A stretch of DNA of 64,000 nt from Leptolyngbya boryana PCC 6306 (GTDB lineage: Bacteria > Cyanobacteriota > Cyanobacteriia > Leptolyngbyales > Leptolyngbyaceae), in the NCBI RefSeq assembly GCF_000353285.1, contig NZ_KB731324.1, forward strand, positions 1,940,577-2,004,576, given 5' to 3'. A program made the translations under genes and the position numbers. Of this stretch, positions 23,774 through 31,438 are shown piece by piece. A model generated the notes under the pieces. The model was not told the origin of the DNA. It saw only the letters and a list, made by a program, of their open reading frames with translations, and did not search any database. Numbering within the stretch: the first letter of the stretch is position 1; every line of letters starts with the position of its first letter.

Positions 23774-25353
23774 AAGAACAATGGGAAAGCGCGATCGCGC
23801 AAATTAATGAGGAACGTAGTGTTAACGCTCTCATCTGGAATGCGATCGCGGATTGCGAAATCCTGCAAACCGATTGCATCGAACGACGCAAGCAATTACT
23901 GAAGCAAACCGAAGCAGATCCCGCACAAGTTCAAATCATTCTGGCTCAATGCGCCCGTGACCCTGCTCAATGGGTGCGTGATTGGGTATGGACGTATGAT
24001 CCGCGTCGTTCCCCGGCAGTTATTCCAATGGATTTGTTTTCCAAGCAGGCTGAATACTTGCACTGGCGACTAGAACGCCGACGCAACAAGGAACATGGAC
24101 TGATTGAAAAGTCCCGTGACATGGGTTTGACCTGGCTCAACTGTTGCGCTCAGCTTCACTCATGGCTGTTTGAAACTGGCTTCAAAGGAACGGTTGGATC
24201 TCGTAAAGAAATGCTTGTCGATCGTATTGGCGACCCTGACTCGATTTTCGAGAAAATTCGCTTCATTATTCGCTACCTACCTGACTGGATGCGACCGCAA
24301 GACTATAGCGATGGCAGTTTGAAGCTGATAAATCGGGATCGTCGATCGTCGATTACCGGAGAAGCAGGCGACAATATGGGTCGGGGTGGTCGATCCAGTG
24401 TCTATGACGTAGATGAAGCGGCATTTATTGAGCGTGCCGAGCGGGTTGATGCGGCAATTTCTCAAAACACTGAGGTTGTGTTCTATACTTCTACTCCGAA
24501 TGGGCCAGGTAATCCATTCGCCCAGAAGCGGTTGAGCGGAAAAATTGAGGTGTTCACCTTTCATTGGCGCGATGATCCTCGCAAGGATGACCAGTGGTAT
24601 CAGAAGCAGCTTGCCACGCTTGATCCGGTGATTGTTGCCCAAGAAATTGATATTGACTACAACGCATCTATCGAGGGTGTAACGATTCCGCATAAGTGGG
24701 TGTTAGCTGCGATCGGACTTGATTTGCCGACCAATGGCGAAAAGGCAGCGGGATTAGATATTGCCGATGAAGGCAAGGACTCTAATGTGCTGATTGCGCG
24801 GCATGGCCCGGTCGTGACTGATATCGACTCATGGGGAGAAGGCAACACGACTCAGACGGCATTCAAAGCGATCGAGTTAGGTCAGAAATTGGGAATCACT
24901 CATCTCAATTACGACGCGATCGGTGTGGGCGCAGGTGTAGGTGGGACATTATCCAGTAGCGATCGCTTGCCCTTCACAATTCAAGCCATCAATGGCGGTG
25001 CATCGGTTAGCGACACGGTTTGGGCGGAATTTGACAATCGCAAGAGTGAAGAAATTTTCCGAAACCTCAGAGCAGAGATTTGGTGGTTATTGCGACGGCG
25101 GTTTGAGAAAACCTATGAGCATGTGAATGGGCTGGCAACCTATCCACTAGATGAATTGATTTCGATACCGAATCACCCTGCTTTGATTGCTCAGTTGAGC
25201 CAACCTCTGAGGAAATATAACAGCGCGGGTAAGATTCTGATTGAGAGCAAGGAAGATATGGCAAAGCGCGGAATCAAGTCGCCTGACTATGCCGATGCTC
25301 TAGTCTATGCCTTTGCGCCGTTCCAAAGTGCTGCATGGTGGGGAGCAATTTAA
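23752..25353 (+). CDS. terL: Terminase large subunit (packaging ATPase and nuclease)
   Basis: At 533 aa. The ATPase domain has a variant Walker A (EKSRDMGLTW, 119-128), Walker B with catalytic Glu (VYDVDEAAF, 217-225) and the coupling motif YTSTPNG (245-251). The RNase H-like nuclease has Asp in GLDIADEGKDSN (334-345), a second acidic site in NYDAIGVGAG and DYADALVYAF near the C-terminus. It pumps DNA through the portal and cuts it. All key residues are present. Confidence 0.93.
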   Translation: MATAKSIKEQWESAIAQINEERSVNALIWNAIADCEILQTDCIERRKQLLKQTEADPAQVQIILAQCARDPAQWVRDWVWTYDPRRSPAVIPMDLFSKQAEYLHWRLERRRNKEHGLIEKSRDMGLTWLNCCAQLHSWLFETGFKGTVGSRKEMLVDRIGDPDSIFEKIRFIIRYLPDWMRPQDYSDGSLKLINRDRRSSITGEAGDNMGRGGRSSVYDVDEAAFIERAERVDAAISQNTEVVFYTSTPNGPGNPFAQKRLSGKIEVFTFHWRDDPRKDDQWYQKQLATLDPVIVAQEIDIDYNASIEGVTIPHKWVLAAIGLDLPTNGEKAAGLDIADEGKDSNVLIARHGPVVTDIDSWGEGNTTQTAFKAIELGQKLGITHLNYDAIGVGAGVGGTLSSSDRLPFTIQAINGGASVSDTVWAEFDNRKSEEIFRNLRAEIWWLLRRRFEKTYEHVNGLATYPLDELISIPNHPALIAQLSQPLRKYNSAGKILIESKEDMAKRGIKSPDYADALVYAFAPFQSAAWWGAI

Positions 25354-25769
25354 TGCCTTCGATTTACACGGATTTAACTCAGGCGCTGGCATTCGTGAAA
25401 GAACTTACGAGCATTAGCGATCGCGATGCGATCCTGACGCAGAAGCTCAAAATTTCCGCTGGCAAATTGAAAGCCGAAACCGAGATCGAAGGTGATGTGT
25501 TACCTGCTGGAACAGTGATTTATCGCAGCTACTACGTATCAGCTAAAGCCTTACAGCAGAACCGGAAAGATGTTTCTGTAAAGCAAGCAGATGGCGTGAC
25601 CTTTAGTAATTTGGTTGGGATGATCGATTCGTTGATGGATGAACAATTAGCGATCGATACTTCGCTTGACTTGGAGGTTCCGCCCGGATTTGTTGCAACG
25701 ACTGATTTAGATGGCTCAATGAATACAGCAGGCGGATCAATCCCTGTGATGTCGATTTTGGTGGGTTAA
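25353..25769 (+). CDS. Small phage head-region protein
   Basis: A 138 aa protein (MPSIYTDLTQALAFV). It starts at TAATG, sharing a base with the terL stop, after a good GGGGAG. A larger in-frame start at 25335 is less likely. The middle contains GTVIYRSYYVSAKAL and a conserved-looking PPGFVATTDLDGS. Position suggests a head or packaging accessory; family not recognised. Confidence 0.65.
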   Translation: MPSIYTDLTQALAFVKELTSISDRDAILTQKLKISAGKLKAETEIEGDVLPAGTVIYRSYYVSAKALQQNRKDVSVKQADGVTFSNLVGMIDSLMDEQLAIDTSLDLEVPPGFVATTDLDGSMNTAGGSIPVMSILVG

Positions 25770-25934
25770 GTGCTCAAGAACCTTGAAGAATTTCTTTTAG
25801 ATTCAGTAACGACTGCTAGAAATGTCGCAGCGATCTCACTCGTGATCCCGATCGTCGAAGCCTTGCCGTACCAAGACATTGACAACATCACCCTGACTGC
25901 TGTGGCAATATGGCTAGGATGGTGGCTTTTCTGA
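25770..25934 (+). CDS. Small membrane protein, 54 aa
   Basis: A GTG start immediately after the previous stop encodes LKNLEEFLLDSVTTARNV followed by one or two hydrophobic stretches (AAISLVIPIVEAL, TLTAVAIWLGWWLF). It may be a holin-like or virion membrane peptide. Support is the abutting start and membrane-protein composition; no family recognised. Confidence 0.55.
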   Translation: MLKNLEEFLLDSVTTARNVAAISLVIPIVEALPYQDIDNITLTAVAIWLGWWLF

Positions 25935-26024
25935 TAACAGACTCGGGAAAAAATTAGTTGTAGCCAACGAGTTAAATAACTCTGCAATGAATCTCATCAA
26001 GTTTCATCACAGAGCCAAGATGCT

Positions 26025-26504
26025 TTATGGACGACAGATTAACGTCCCAGCAACCGGAGTAAGTGCCCTGACCGTGTCGGTATTAGGACCGCCGCCGCCT
26101 GTCACAACAAAATTTTCAGAGCCTCTTTCATTCATGTATTGAACGGTCACCTCTGTCCCAAAGGTCAAGTAAGTTGAAGAACCCCTTACCGATAGTGCTT
26201 GAGTGACAGCATTTGTTCTGACATCCTGTGATGACCGACAATCGATCGTGTAAAGCGACAAACTTGTCTGTGGGTACTGTGGCGGTTCCAGAGCACCAAT
26301 ATCTTCCAAGGTTTCTCTGATGATAGACGGTTGTCTGACTTGATCCAAGATCCGTTCGATGTCGGTACGGCTTTGGGGGGGATGCCCAATGACGGTGATC
26401 GTTGGGAGTGTTGTTTCAGCCTCGGCGGGGTGTGGAGCCAGAGCAATGCCACAAGACGCGACTAAGGATAGTCCGAGCAGTGCTTTGCAAGAGTTAATAT
26501 TCAT
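26025..26504 (-). CDS. Secreted protein of unknown function (prophage cargo)
   Basis: About 159 aa from MNINSCKALL, a clear signal peptide ending APHPAEAE. The mature part begins TTLPTITVIGHPP and has two cysteines (IDCRSS and the final LICRP) that could form a disulfide. It is on the minus strand between packaging genes and portal, opposite to all neighbours, which is typical of a lysogenic cargo gene. A longer frame opens 14 codons upstream, but the signal peptide favours the internal start. Confidence 0.7.
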   Translation of the reverse strand: MNINSCKALLGLSLVASCGIALAPHPAEAETTLPTITVIGHPPQSRTDIERILDQVRQPSIIRETLEDIGALEPPQYPQTSLSLYTIDCRSSQDVRTNAVTQALSVRGSSTYLTFGTEVTVQYMNERGSENFVVTGGGGPNTDTVRALTPVAGTLICRP

Positions 26505-26740
26505 GATTTTCAGAAAGTAAACAGTTTGTTTGAATGTGTTGAGCATCGAGCGCGGTTAAACATCCCAATGCTCATCATGCTTGACTGTGTAATCTAAGAT
26601 GCTCTTAGGAGTTTTAGAGAGTTCATTGAACGCCTTGTATCGGTGTAGAGTTCACTTCTAGAGAGGTTATGCAGTAACTCTAGATTTGTAGGTCAGTAGA
26701 GTTCTAGGCGAACTTGTTGCAGTAGTCGAGATATAGCTCA

Positions 26741-26748
26741 TAGGAATT
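26741..26748 (+). promoter_or_regulatory. TAGGAATT motif before the portal gene
   Basis: TAGGAATTC lies 35 nt before the portal ATG, consistent with the recurrent prophage motif. The preceding 200 bp (26547-26740) hold repeated TAGAGTTC units but no gene. Confidence 0.5.
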
Positions 26749-26775
26749 CTCACCCAGATGTAATGGCTTCTGGTA

Positions 26776-28722
26776 ATGAGCGAAGAAACGGCGATCGAGC
26801 TTTGGCACAATGACGGCGCACTGATGAATGCGTTCGGCTCCCTGATTGGCAATCGCTCGACAGGTTTGGGTCAGCATGGGCGAGACAAATATCTCGATAA
26901 TGCGATTAGCTCGTTTGTTGCAACCCTCGATCGCACTGAAATTCATTCCCTGTATCGCCAGAATAAAATCTGCGAAAAAGTTGTCAATCTCTTGCCTGTT
27001 GCCGCTACATCAAAGAACTGGCTAGAAATTACACTCGGCAAGGGCAGAAAGACTATTCCCTCGAAGCTGATCAAGCTTTCAGAAGAATTAAATTTTCGCG
27101 ATCACGTCCGAGAGTCCGCGATCGCAGGTCGGCTCGACGGCGACGGATTTATCATTCTCGGCATTGATGACGGGCAAGCACCGGATCAGCCTGTGAATGA
27201 AGCGCGGATTCGGCAAATTTCCTGGATTCAGTCGGTCGATCGCTATTGTCTGACCCCACTTACAAATTCGGGAATGCCCGGAAATCCTGACTATTATCAA
27301 CTCTCACTACCGCACAACATAATGCGTGAGGGCTTGAGCTATGGTCGGATTCATCGAACTCGAGTTCTCAGATTCTCTGGTAAGCGTCTCTACGGGCGAC
27401 TGATTGAGGAGAACGGACATTACAACGACTCAGTTTTACTGGCGTTCTATGCATCATTCATGCGCTATTTGCTAGCGCTCGAATACAGCGTCCGCATGGT
27501 GCAAGATTACGACACATTTATCTACAAGCTGAAGGGCTTGGGGCAGCTAATTTTACAAGGGAAGGAAGAGGACATCCTCAAGCGATTTAGAGCGATTCTG
27601 CTCTCTAAATCGGCATTGGGGGGCATTGCGATGGATGGTGATGGCGAAGATGGCTCGTATGTAGGGAGAAACTTTTCTGGGTTGGACTCGTTAATCGATC
27701 GCTTAAAAGATGATACGGCTGCGGCTGCCGACATGCCTCCGACGAAACTATGGGGAAGCTCTCAGAAAACCGCATTATCCAATTCTGCTGAAGGCGACAA
27801 ATTTGCCTGGGCTGATGCAGTAGAAGACTATCAATCAGAAAATTTAGACGAGCCAGTGACGGAATTTTTCCGACTGCTGATGCTAGCTCAAAATAGCCCG
27901 ACAGGTGGCAGAGTCCCCGATGATTGGGCAGTCAAATATAAATCTGTTCTCAGGCTCAACCTCAAAGAACAAGTCGAACTCAGAGGCAAGCAAACGAAAG
28001 AGGTCGATTTACCCTCGATCGCTGCTGGTACGCTCTCCCAAGAAGAAGTGCGGCAAGGGGCATGGGGCGGCTCGGAATACTCGATCGAGCGAGTTCTGCT
28101 CTCAAACGAACTGCCCGTCACACCCCGCGAGAAGCAGCAGCAGCAGGCGAAACAGTCTCAACCCGCTGAGCCAAATCCGCAACAGAAACAGGATGCGTTG
28201 CGGATTGATGATGCAACTCCTGCAAAGCGAATCATTGATTTCCAGGGCTTCAAATTAGGGCTGCAATATTTGCCCTTCGATCAGCGGCACGGTCGATTGC
28301 TCCCAGTCGCGTATGGTCATGTCCGAGGCACAAAAGGCGCGGATGGTATGGCAGTCGATTGCTATGTGGGATCGAATTTGCTGAGTGAGAAAGTTTATGC
28401 GATCGCTCAACATATCAATGGGCAATTCGATGAAGAAAAGCTGATGTTAGGCTTTGACTCATCAGAGCAGGCAGAGCAAATTTACAAGCAAGTGATGCCT
28501 CCGGAGTTCTTCGGTGGGATTCGAGAAATGAAAGTTTCGGAGATTGCCCAATATCGCAAAGATGCGGCAGAAGTGTTCCAGGTTGAAGGAGAAGTGTTGA
28601 GCGATCGAGAATTTGAAGAGTTAGCAAATGTCGATCGCTCTGACATCAATGCCGCACTAAACGAATGGCGGTCTAATGCGCCTGAAAAGTTCTCAACCCT
28701 GCTGGATGGAGAGATGAAGTAG
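26776..28722 (+). CDS. Phage portal protein (DUF1073-like) with fused C-terminal phage domain
   Basis: A 648 aa protein. Residues about 10-440 match DUF1073-type portals (MNAFGSLIGNRSTGLG, KICEKVVNLLP, LDGDGFIILGIDD, MPPTKLWGSSQKTALSNSAEGD). The portal forms the dodecameric ring for DNA entry and exit. After a Gln-rich linker (about 465-490) a second domain reads GHVRGTKGADGMAVDCYVG then KLMLGFDSSEQAEQIY, like the phage inorganic-pyrophosphatase-like domain usually found appended to phage ParB or head proteins. The fusion to a portal is notable. Confidence 0.85.
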   Translation: MSEETAIELWHNDGALMNAFGSLIGNRSTGLGQHGRDKYLDNAISSFVATLDRTEIHSLYRQNKICEKVVNLLPVAATSKNWLEITLGKGRKTIPSKLIKLSEELNFRDHVRESAIAGRLDGDGFIILGIDDGQAPDQPVNEARIRQISWIQSVDRYCLTPLTNSGMPGNPDYYQLSLPHNIMREGLSYGRIHRTRVLRFSGKRLYGRLIEENGHYNDSVLLAFYASFMRYLLALEYSVRMVQDYDTFIYKLKGLGQLILQGKEEDILKRFRAILLSKSALGGIAMDGDGEDGSYVGRNFSGLDSLIDRLKDDTAAAADMPPTKLWGSSQKTALSNSAEGDKFAWADAVEDYQSENLDEPVTEFFRLLMLAQNSPTGGRVPDDWAVKYKSVLRLNLKEQVELRGKQTKEVDLPSIAAGTLSQEEVRQGAWGGSEYSIERVLLSNELPVTPREKQQQQAKQSQPAEPNPQQKQDALRIDDATPAKRIIDFQGFKLGLQYLPFDQRHGRLLPVAYGHVRGTKGADGMAVDCYVGSNLLSEKVYAIAQHINGQFDEEKLMLGFDSSEQAEQIYKQVMPPEFFGGIREMKVSEIAQYRKDAAEVFQVEGEVLSDREFEELANVDRSDINAALNEWRSNAPEKFSTLLDGEMK

Positions 28723-28731
28723 GGTTGAGAA

Positions 28732-29250
28732 TTATTTAATTCTGCCTCGGAACGCTGAAGAGACAAGATCAGACACCTTGATGCTGAGTGCGGAGACAAC
28801 TAAGACAACGGTTCTCCCAACATTAATCAAATTAATTAACCACCGTGGATATCTTTGATTCAGTAATTGCAGATTTCCTTCGTACAAGTCACCTAGCCAT
28901 TCTTCACGCCGATCGCTTGGGAAGAGATAAGCGATCGGCATTGCAATCCATCGAGTCGCCCAAACTTGGGCAACCGTTGGTTTCTTGTATCGCCAGAAAC
29001 GTTTTTGCAATCGCCAAGCTCTTTCTAGAACATCTAGTTCTTTCTCTTTCTCCTCCAAGTATTGCTCAACTTCAGAAGGTTTTTTTGTGGAGTTCTCTAG
29101 TAGCGAGATGCGGATAGTCAGAAAGTTGTTTATTAGAGTGTAACGAAAAAGGATATAAGAATATTGCAGCCTGGATAAAAAATTTTGATTCGCCTTAAAA
29201 GCTGCTTTTTTCTGGTTGTTAGGGGAGCTTGTCTCTTGGTCTTCACGCAT
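28732..29250 (-). CDS. PadR-linked membrane-anchored partner protein
   Basis: About 172 aa from MREDQETSSP; GGAGAAG precedes the ATG. The N-terminal half is charged and helical (EQYLEEKEKELDVLERAWRL). The C-terminal half, LFPSDRREEWLGDLYEGN then YPRWLINLINVGRT and a hydrophobic VVLVVSALSI, is a conserved tail I associate with cyanobacterial proteins encoded beside PadR regulators. It begins 13 nt after the PadR stop, so the two form an operon. A membrane sensor or anti-regulator role is inference. Confidence 0.65.
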   Translation of the reverse strand: MREDQETSSPNNQKKAAFKANQNFLSRLQYSYILFRYTLINNFLTIRISLLENSTKKPSEVEQYLEEKEKELDVLERAWRLQKRFWRYKKPTVAQVWATRWIAMPIAYLFPSDRREEWLGDLYEGNLQLLNQRYPRWLINLINVGRTVVLVVSALSIKVSDLVSSAFRGRIK

Positions 29251-29263
29251 ATCTTCTTCTCCG

Positions 29264-29620
29264 TCACACAGGTTGCCAAGCAATAAGATTTTCACGGAAA
29301 GATTGGATTGCTTCCAGTGTTGCAACACCAGAGCCTGTAAGTTTGTAGTAGCGCCGTCTCGCACCTCCGCGCTCATCTCGTCCTTCATCGCCCCATCGTG
29401 ACTCGATGAGTCCCTTTTTCTCAAGAGAATGAAGTGTAGGGTAAAGCGAACCAATTTGGAATTTTCGCTTACCTCCGCTTGCTTCTGACATTGCTTGTGG
29501 GATTTGTAGCCCGTAAAGCTCTTTAGAGTAGAGAGCCAATAGGACAAGCTCTTCTCTAGGCGAAACTTCGACATCTAGTGGTTCTCCACGATTTCTTTGA
29601 GTGGTATTTGGTCTTGGCAT
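29264..29620 (-). CDS. PadR-family transcriptional regulator
   Basis: A protein of about 118 aa from MPRPNTTQRN. The PadR winged helix is clear: LLALYSKELYGLQIPQAMSEA, FQIGSLYPTLHSLEKKGLIESRW (recognition helix and wing), RRYYKLTGSGVATL. PadR proteins repress their own operons in response to small ligands. The upstream repeats at 29686-29784 are its likely operator. The operon is opposite to the phage genes and sits where the minor head gene should begin. Confidence 0.85.
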   Translation of the reverse strand: MPRPNTTQRNRGEPLDVEVSPREELVLLALYSKELYGLQIPQAMSEASGGKRKFQIGSLYPTLHSLEKKGLIESRWGDEGRDERGGARRRYYKLTGSGVATLEAIQSFRENLIAWQPV

Positions 29621-29685
29621 AGAACATCCTTGTTGGTTGACTTCTACCCCTGAGAGCGTTGGTCGGCTCACAAGATAGATGAGTG

Positions 29686-29784
29686 GATCCAGATACTATT
29701 TCGAGCCTGCCAGCTCGAAATAGTATCTGGATCTAAACAGTATCTGGATCTAAACAGTATTCAGACTCTAATACTGTTTAGATC
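29686..29784. promoter_or_regulatory. Nested inverted and direct repeats upstream of padR
   Basis: A perfect 21-bp inverted repeat (29686-29706 with 29713-29733; arm core CCAGATACTATTTCGAG) runs into two tandem 17-bp units AGTATCTGGATCTAAAC (29722 and 29739) and a third partial one. A second inverted repeat pairs GATCTAAACAGTATT (29747-29761) with 29770-29784. The AGTAT/ATACT half-sites fit the dyads bound by PadR repressors. Confidence 0.7.
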
Positions 29785-29844
29785 TCATATATCTAATATA
29801 TCTTATAAATTTGATATTGCGTAGAATTTGATTAATTAGTCTAT

Positions 29845-29852
29845 TAGGAATT
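29845..29852 (+). promoter_or_regulatory. TAGGAATT motif before the minor head remnant
   Basis: TAGGAATTC in the leader of the truncated minor head gene. No start codon lies at the usual spacing, consistent with the gene having lost its 5' part. Confidence 0.4.
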
Positions 29853-29907
29853 CTGAAACGGTCTAAATCTCGGCAATTCGCTGTAGACCTAACGCAAGGC
29901 AAGATGA

Positions 29908-30174
29908 CGCGCGCAATTTGAGGCGCGATTGAATCTCTATGCCAATAGCTCAAACCTGAGTTTTGCGGCATCTGAGCAGCAAGGCAAAATTGAAGCGGGA
30001 TTTCGCTATATGCGGCGCAAGTTCCACGCTTCGGAATCTTGCCCAGACTGTATCGAGTATGCAGCGAGAGGGATTGTAGCGATCGATTCTCTGCCATTGC
30101 CGAAGCAAAATTGTCAATGTGGTGCAAACTGTCGGTGTAGCGTTGAGTATCTGAATGCAGTGGAAGCTAATTGA
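29908..30174 (+). pseudogene. 3' fragment of a phage minor head (Mu gpF/SPP1 gp7-like) protein
   Basis: The open frame after the TGA at 29905 ends with FRYMRRKFHASESCPDCIEYAARG then LPLPKQNCQCGANCRCSVEY. This CxxC...CxCG..CxC pattern is the C-terminus of gpF-like head morphogenesis proteins. Only about 88 residues remain out of the usual 300 or more. A second frame just upstream (SRQFAVDLTQGKMTRAI) looks like an earlier part of the same protein, shifted. A TTG at 29929 could restart translation. The upstream part is replaced by the padR cassette. Confidence 0.65.
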
Positions 30175-30427
30175 CGATCGCAGACTAATCGCCGAAATTC
30201 CCGACGAATTGATTGTGACGTTGAAATATACCAACGAAGCGGTTCCGACATTGGTGATCGGAGATGAAATCGAAGTGCCGATCGTTGGAACACGAGTGAT
30301 TGCTGAAGTTTTGGTCACGATGAGTGCGACGCTAGCTGGCTCCGTTGCTTCATACACGCTGCTGCTAGTGCCGAGAGAAGTGTTTGAGGCACGGAAGACT
30401 CAGGTAGTGAAGCTGTTGAAACAATAA
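30155..30427 (+). CDS. Small phage protein
   Basis: A 90 aa, beta-rich protein (MQWKLIDDRRLIAEIPDEL; LVIGDEIEVPIVGTRVIAEVLV). It overlaps the minor head fragment by 20 bp in another frame, so it belongs to the head operon. Family not recognised. Confidence 0.65.
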   Translation: MQWKLIDDRRLIAEIPDELIVTLKYTNEAVPTLVIGDEIEVPIVGTRVIAEVLVTMSATLAGSVASYTLLLVPREVFEARKTQVVKLLKQ

Positions 30428-30498
30428 GCGAGGCTGTTAGGCGCGATCGTCAATCGGGATTGTCATGTTAAATTTAGAGACACTTTACACAGCGAATC

Positions 30499-30816
30499 AT
30501 GGCAAACGAAACTAGAACAATTGAGATTCATGGGACGAGTTATACAATTCATCCCAACGATCGCGAACCTGGTAGTGTTGTCGAAATTCATGGAACAACC
30601 TACGACATTTTCGAGAATGCGGGTAAGTTTCTCTTCTTCCGAGTTGATGACGATGGACTTGCTCACTTCAATATCGGAGATTTTGACTCGGAAGAATCAG
30701 CGATTGAGTTTGCTGAATTATGCGAACGAATGATTCTGTTTGGCAGTAAAAAAGGTTCTTTGACCATGATCGAGGAATGTCTTCAAGAGGTGAAGGCAAC
30801 TTACTTTAGAAAATAA
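30499..30816 (+). CDS. Hypothetical protein with internal repeat
   Basis: A 105 aa acidic protein. Two near-identical segments, IEIHGTSYTI (8-17) and VEIHGTTYDI (28-37), suggest a duplicated beta hairpin. The rest (DGLAHFNIGDFDSEESAIEFAELC) is helical. Function unknown. Confidence 0.6.
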   Translation: MANETRTIEIHGTSYTIHPNDREPGSVVEIHGTTYDIFENAGKFLFFRVDDDGLAHFNIGDFDSEESAIEFAELCERMILFGSKKGSLTMIEECLQEVKATYFRK

Positions 30817-30974
30817 TTTAGGTGCGATCTCTGATCACTTCTTGCTGCCAACAAGGCTCAGTCAGTCTTGGGGTATCCGCAAGTCCATCGACAGCGAATG
30901 CTTACGAAGCCGAAGCTGCCCAAATTTTAGAACCGATCGAGCATCAATCGTAACCTTAAAATGGAATCCCTCAA

Positions 30975-31121
30975 TCAAGTTCCGCCGTGCGGATAGTACC
31001 AACTACCATCTTGATTGATTGCAGGCACTTCATTCAATAGCGAAATCGCCAAGTGTGCATTTGAATGCCATTTAAGAAGTACTTCATCTGTGATGTTGCC
31101 ATCGTCTTCTGGATAAATCAT
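30975..31121 (-). CDS. Small minus-strand protein, 48 aa
   Basis: The frame MIYPEDDGNITDEVLLKWHS continues to QDGSWYYPHGGT and stop. Its ATG overlaps the stop of the upstream minus-strand gene as ATGA, the classic coupling arrangement, which supports it being real. Family unknown. The 150 bp to its left (30817-30974) hold nothing else. Confidence 0.55.
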   Translation of the reverse strand: MIYPEDDGNITDEVLLKWHSNAHLAISLLNEVPAINQDGSWYYPHGGT

Positions 31122-31393
31122 TTTTTCTCATCCCTACCAAAGCCTCTTGTTCGTTGTTCCTTAGTGCGTTGCTCAATTCGCTTCCCAGGAAGTTGACCCA
31201 GTTGGGTTTCTAATTCACGAGCAATGCTGTCCTCAGTTTCTCCGTACAGGATGAAGATATCAGTATCGTAGAGTCCCAACATATCAAGCGACTGAATGAT
31301 CGGTTGATCATCTTTTAAACGCTCAACGTTTAACTTGCTTAAGCCAATACCGATAAATTTTCGCCCATTTCGCTCACCTGAAAATCTCAGCAT
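31118..31393 (-). CDS. Hypothetical minus-strand protein (cargo pair)
   Basis: About 91 aa from MLRFSGERNG; the frame is open further upstream (GTG at 31429 or 31450, ATG at 31510), and the segment LALEFLLETM just before it looks coding, so the true start may be earlier and overlap the DUF2213 leader. FIGIGLSKLNVERLKDD and DTDIFILYGETEDSIARELETQLG are globular. It is coupled to the 48-aa gene. No family recognised. Confidence 0.5.
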   Translation of the reverse strand: MLRFSGERNGRKFIGIGLSKLNVERLKDDQPIIQSLDMLGLYDTDIFILYGETEDSIARELETQLGQLPGKRIEQRTKEQRTRGFGRDEKK

Positions 31394-31402
31394 AGTCTCT
31401 AG

Positions 31403-31410
31403 TAGGAATT
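31403..31410 (+). promoter_or_regulatory. TAGGAATT motif before the DUF2213 gene
   Basis: TAGGAATTCCAGAGC lies 36 nt before the ATG. The longer CCAGAGC extension is shared with the copies at 39841 and, with one change, 60560. Confidence 0.5.
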
Positions 31411-31438
31411 CCAGAGCTAAGTTTAGCACTGGCTCACA

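Noticed and set aside
29768-30127. 119-codon minus-strand frame
   Set aside because: It is antisense to the minor head fragment, whose cysteine motif is convincing.
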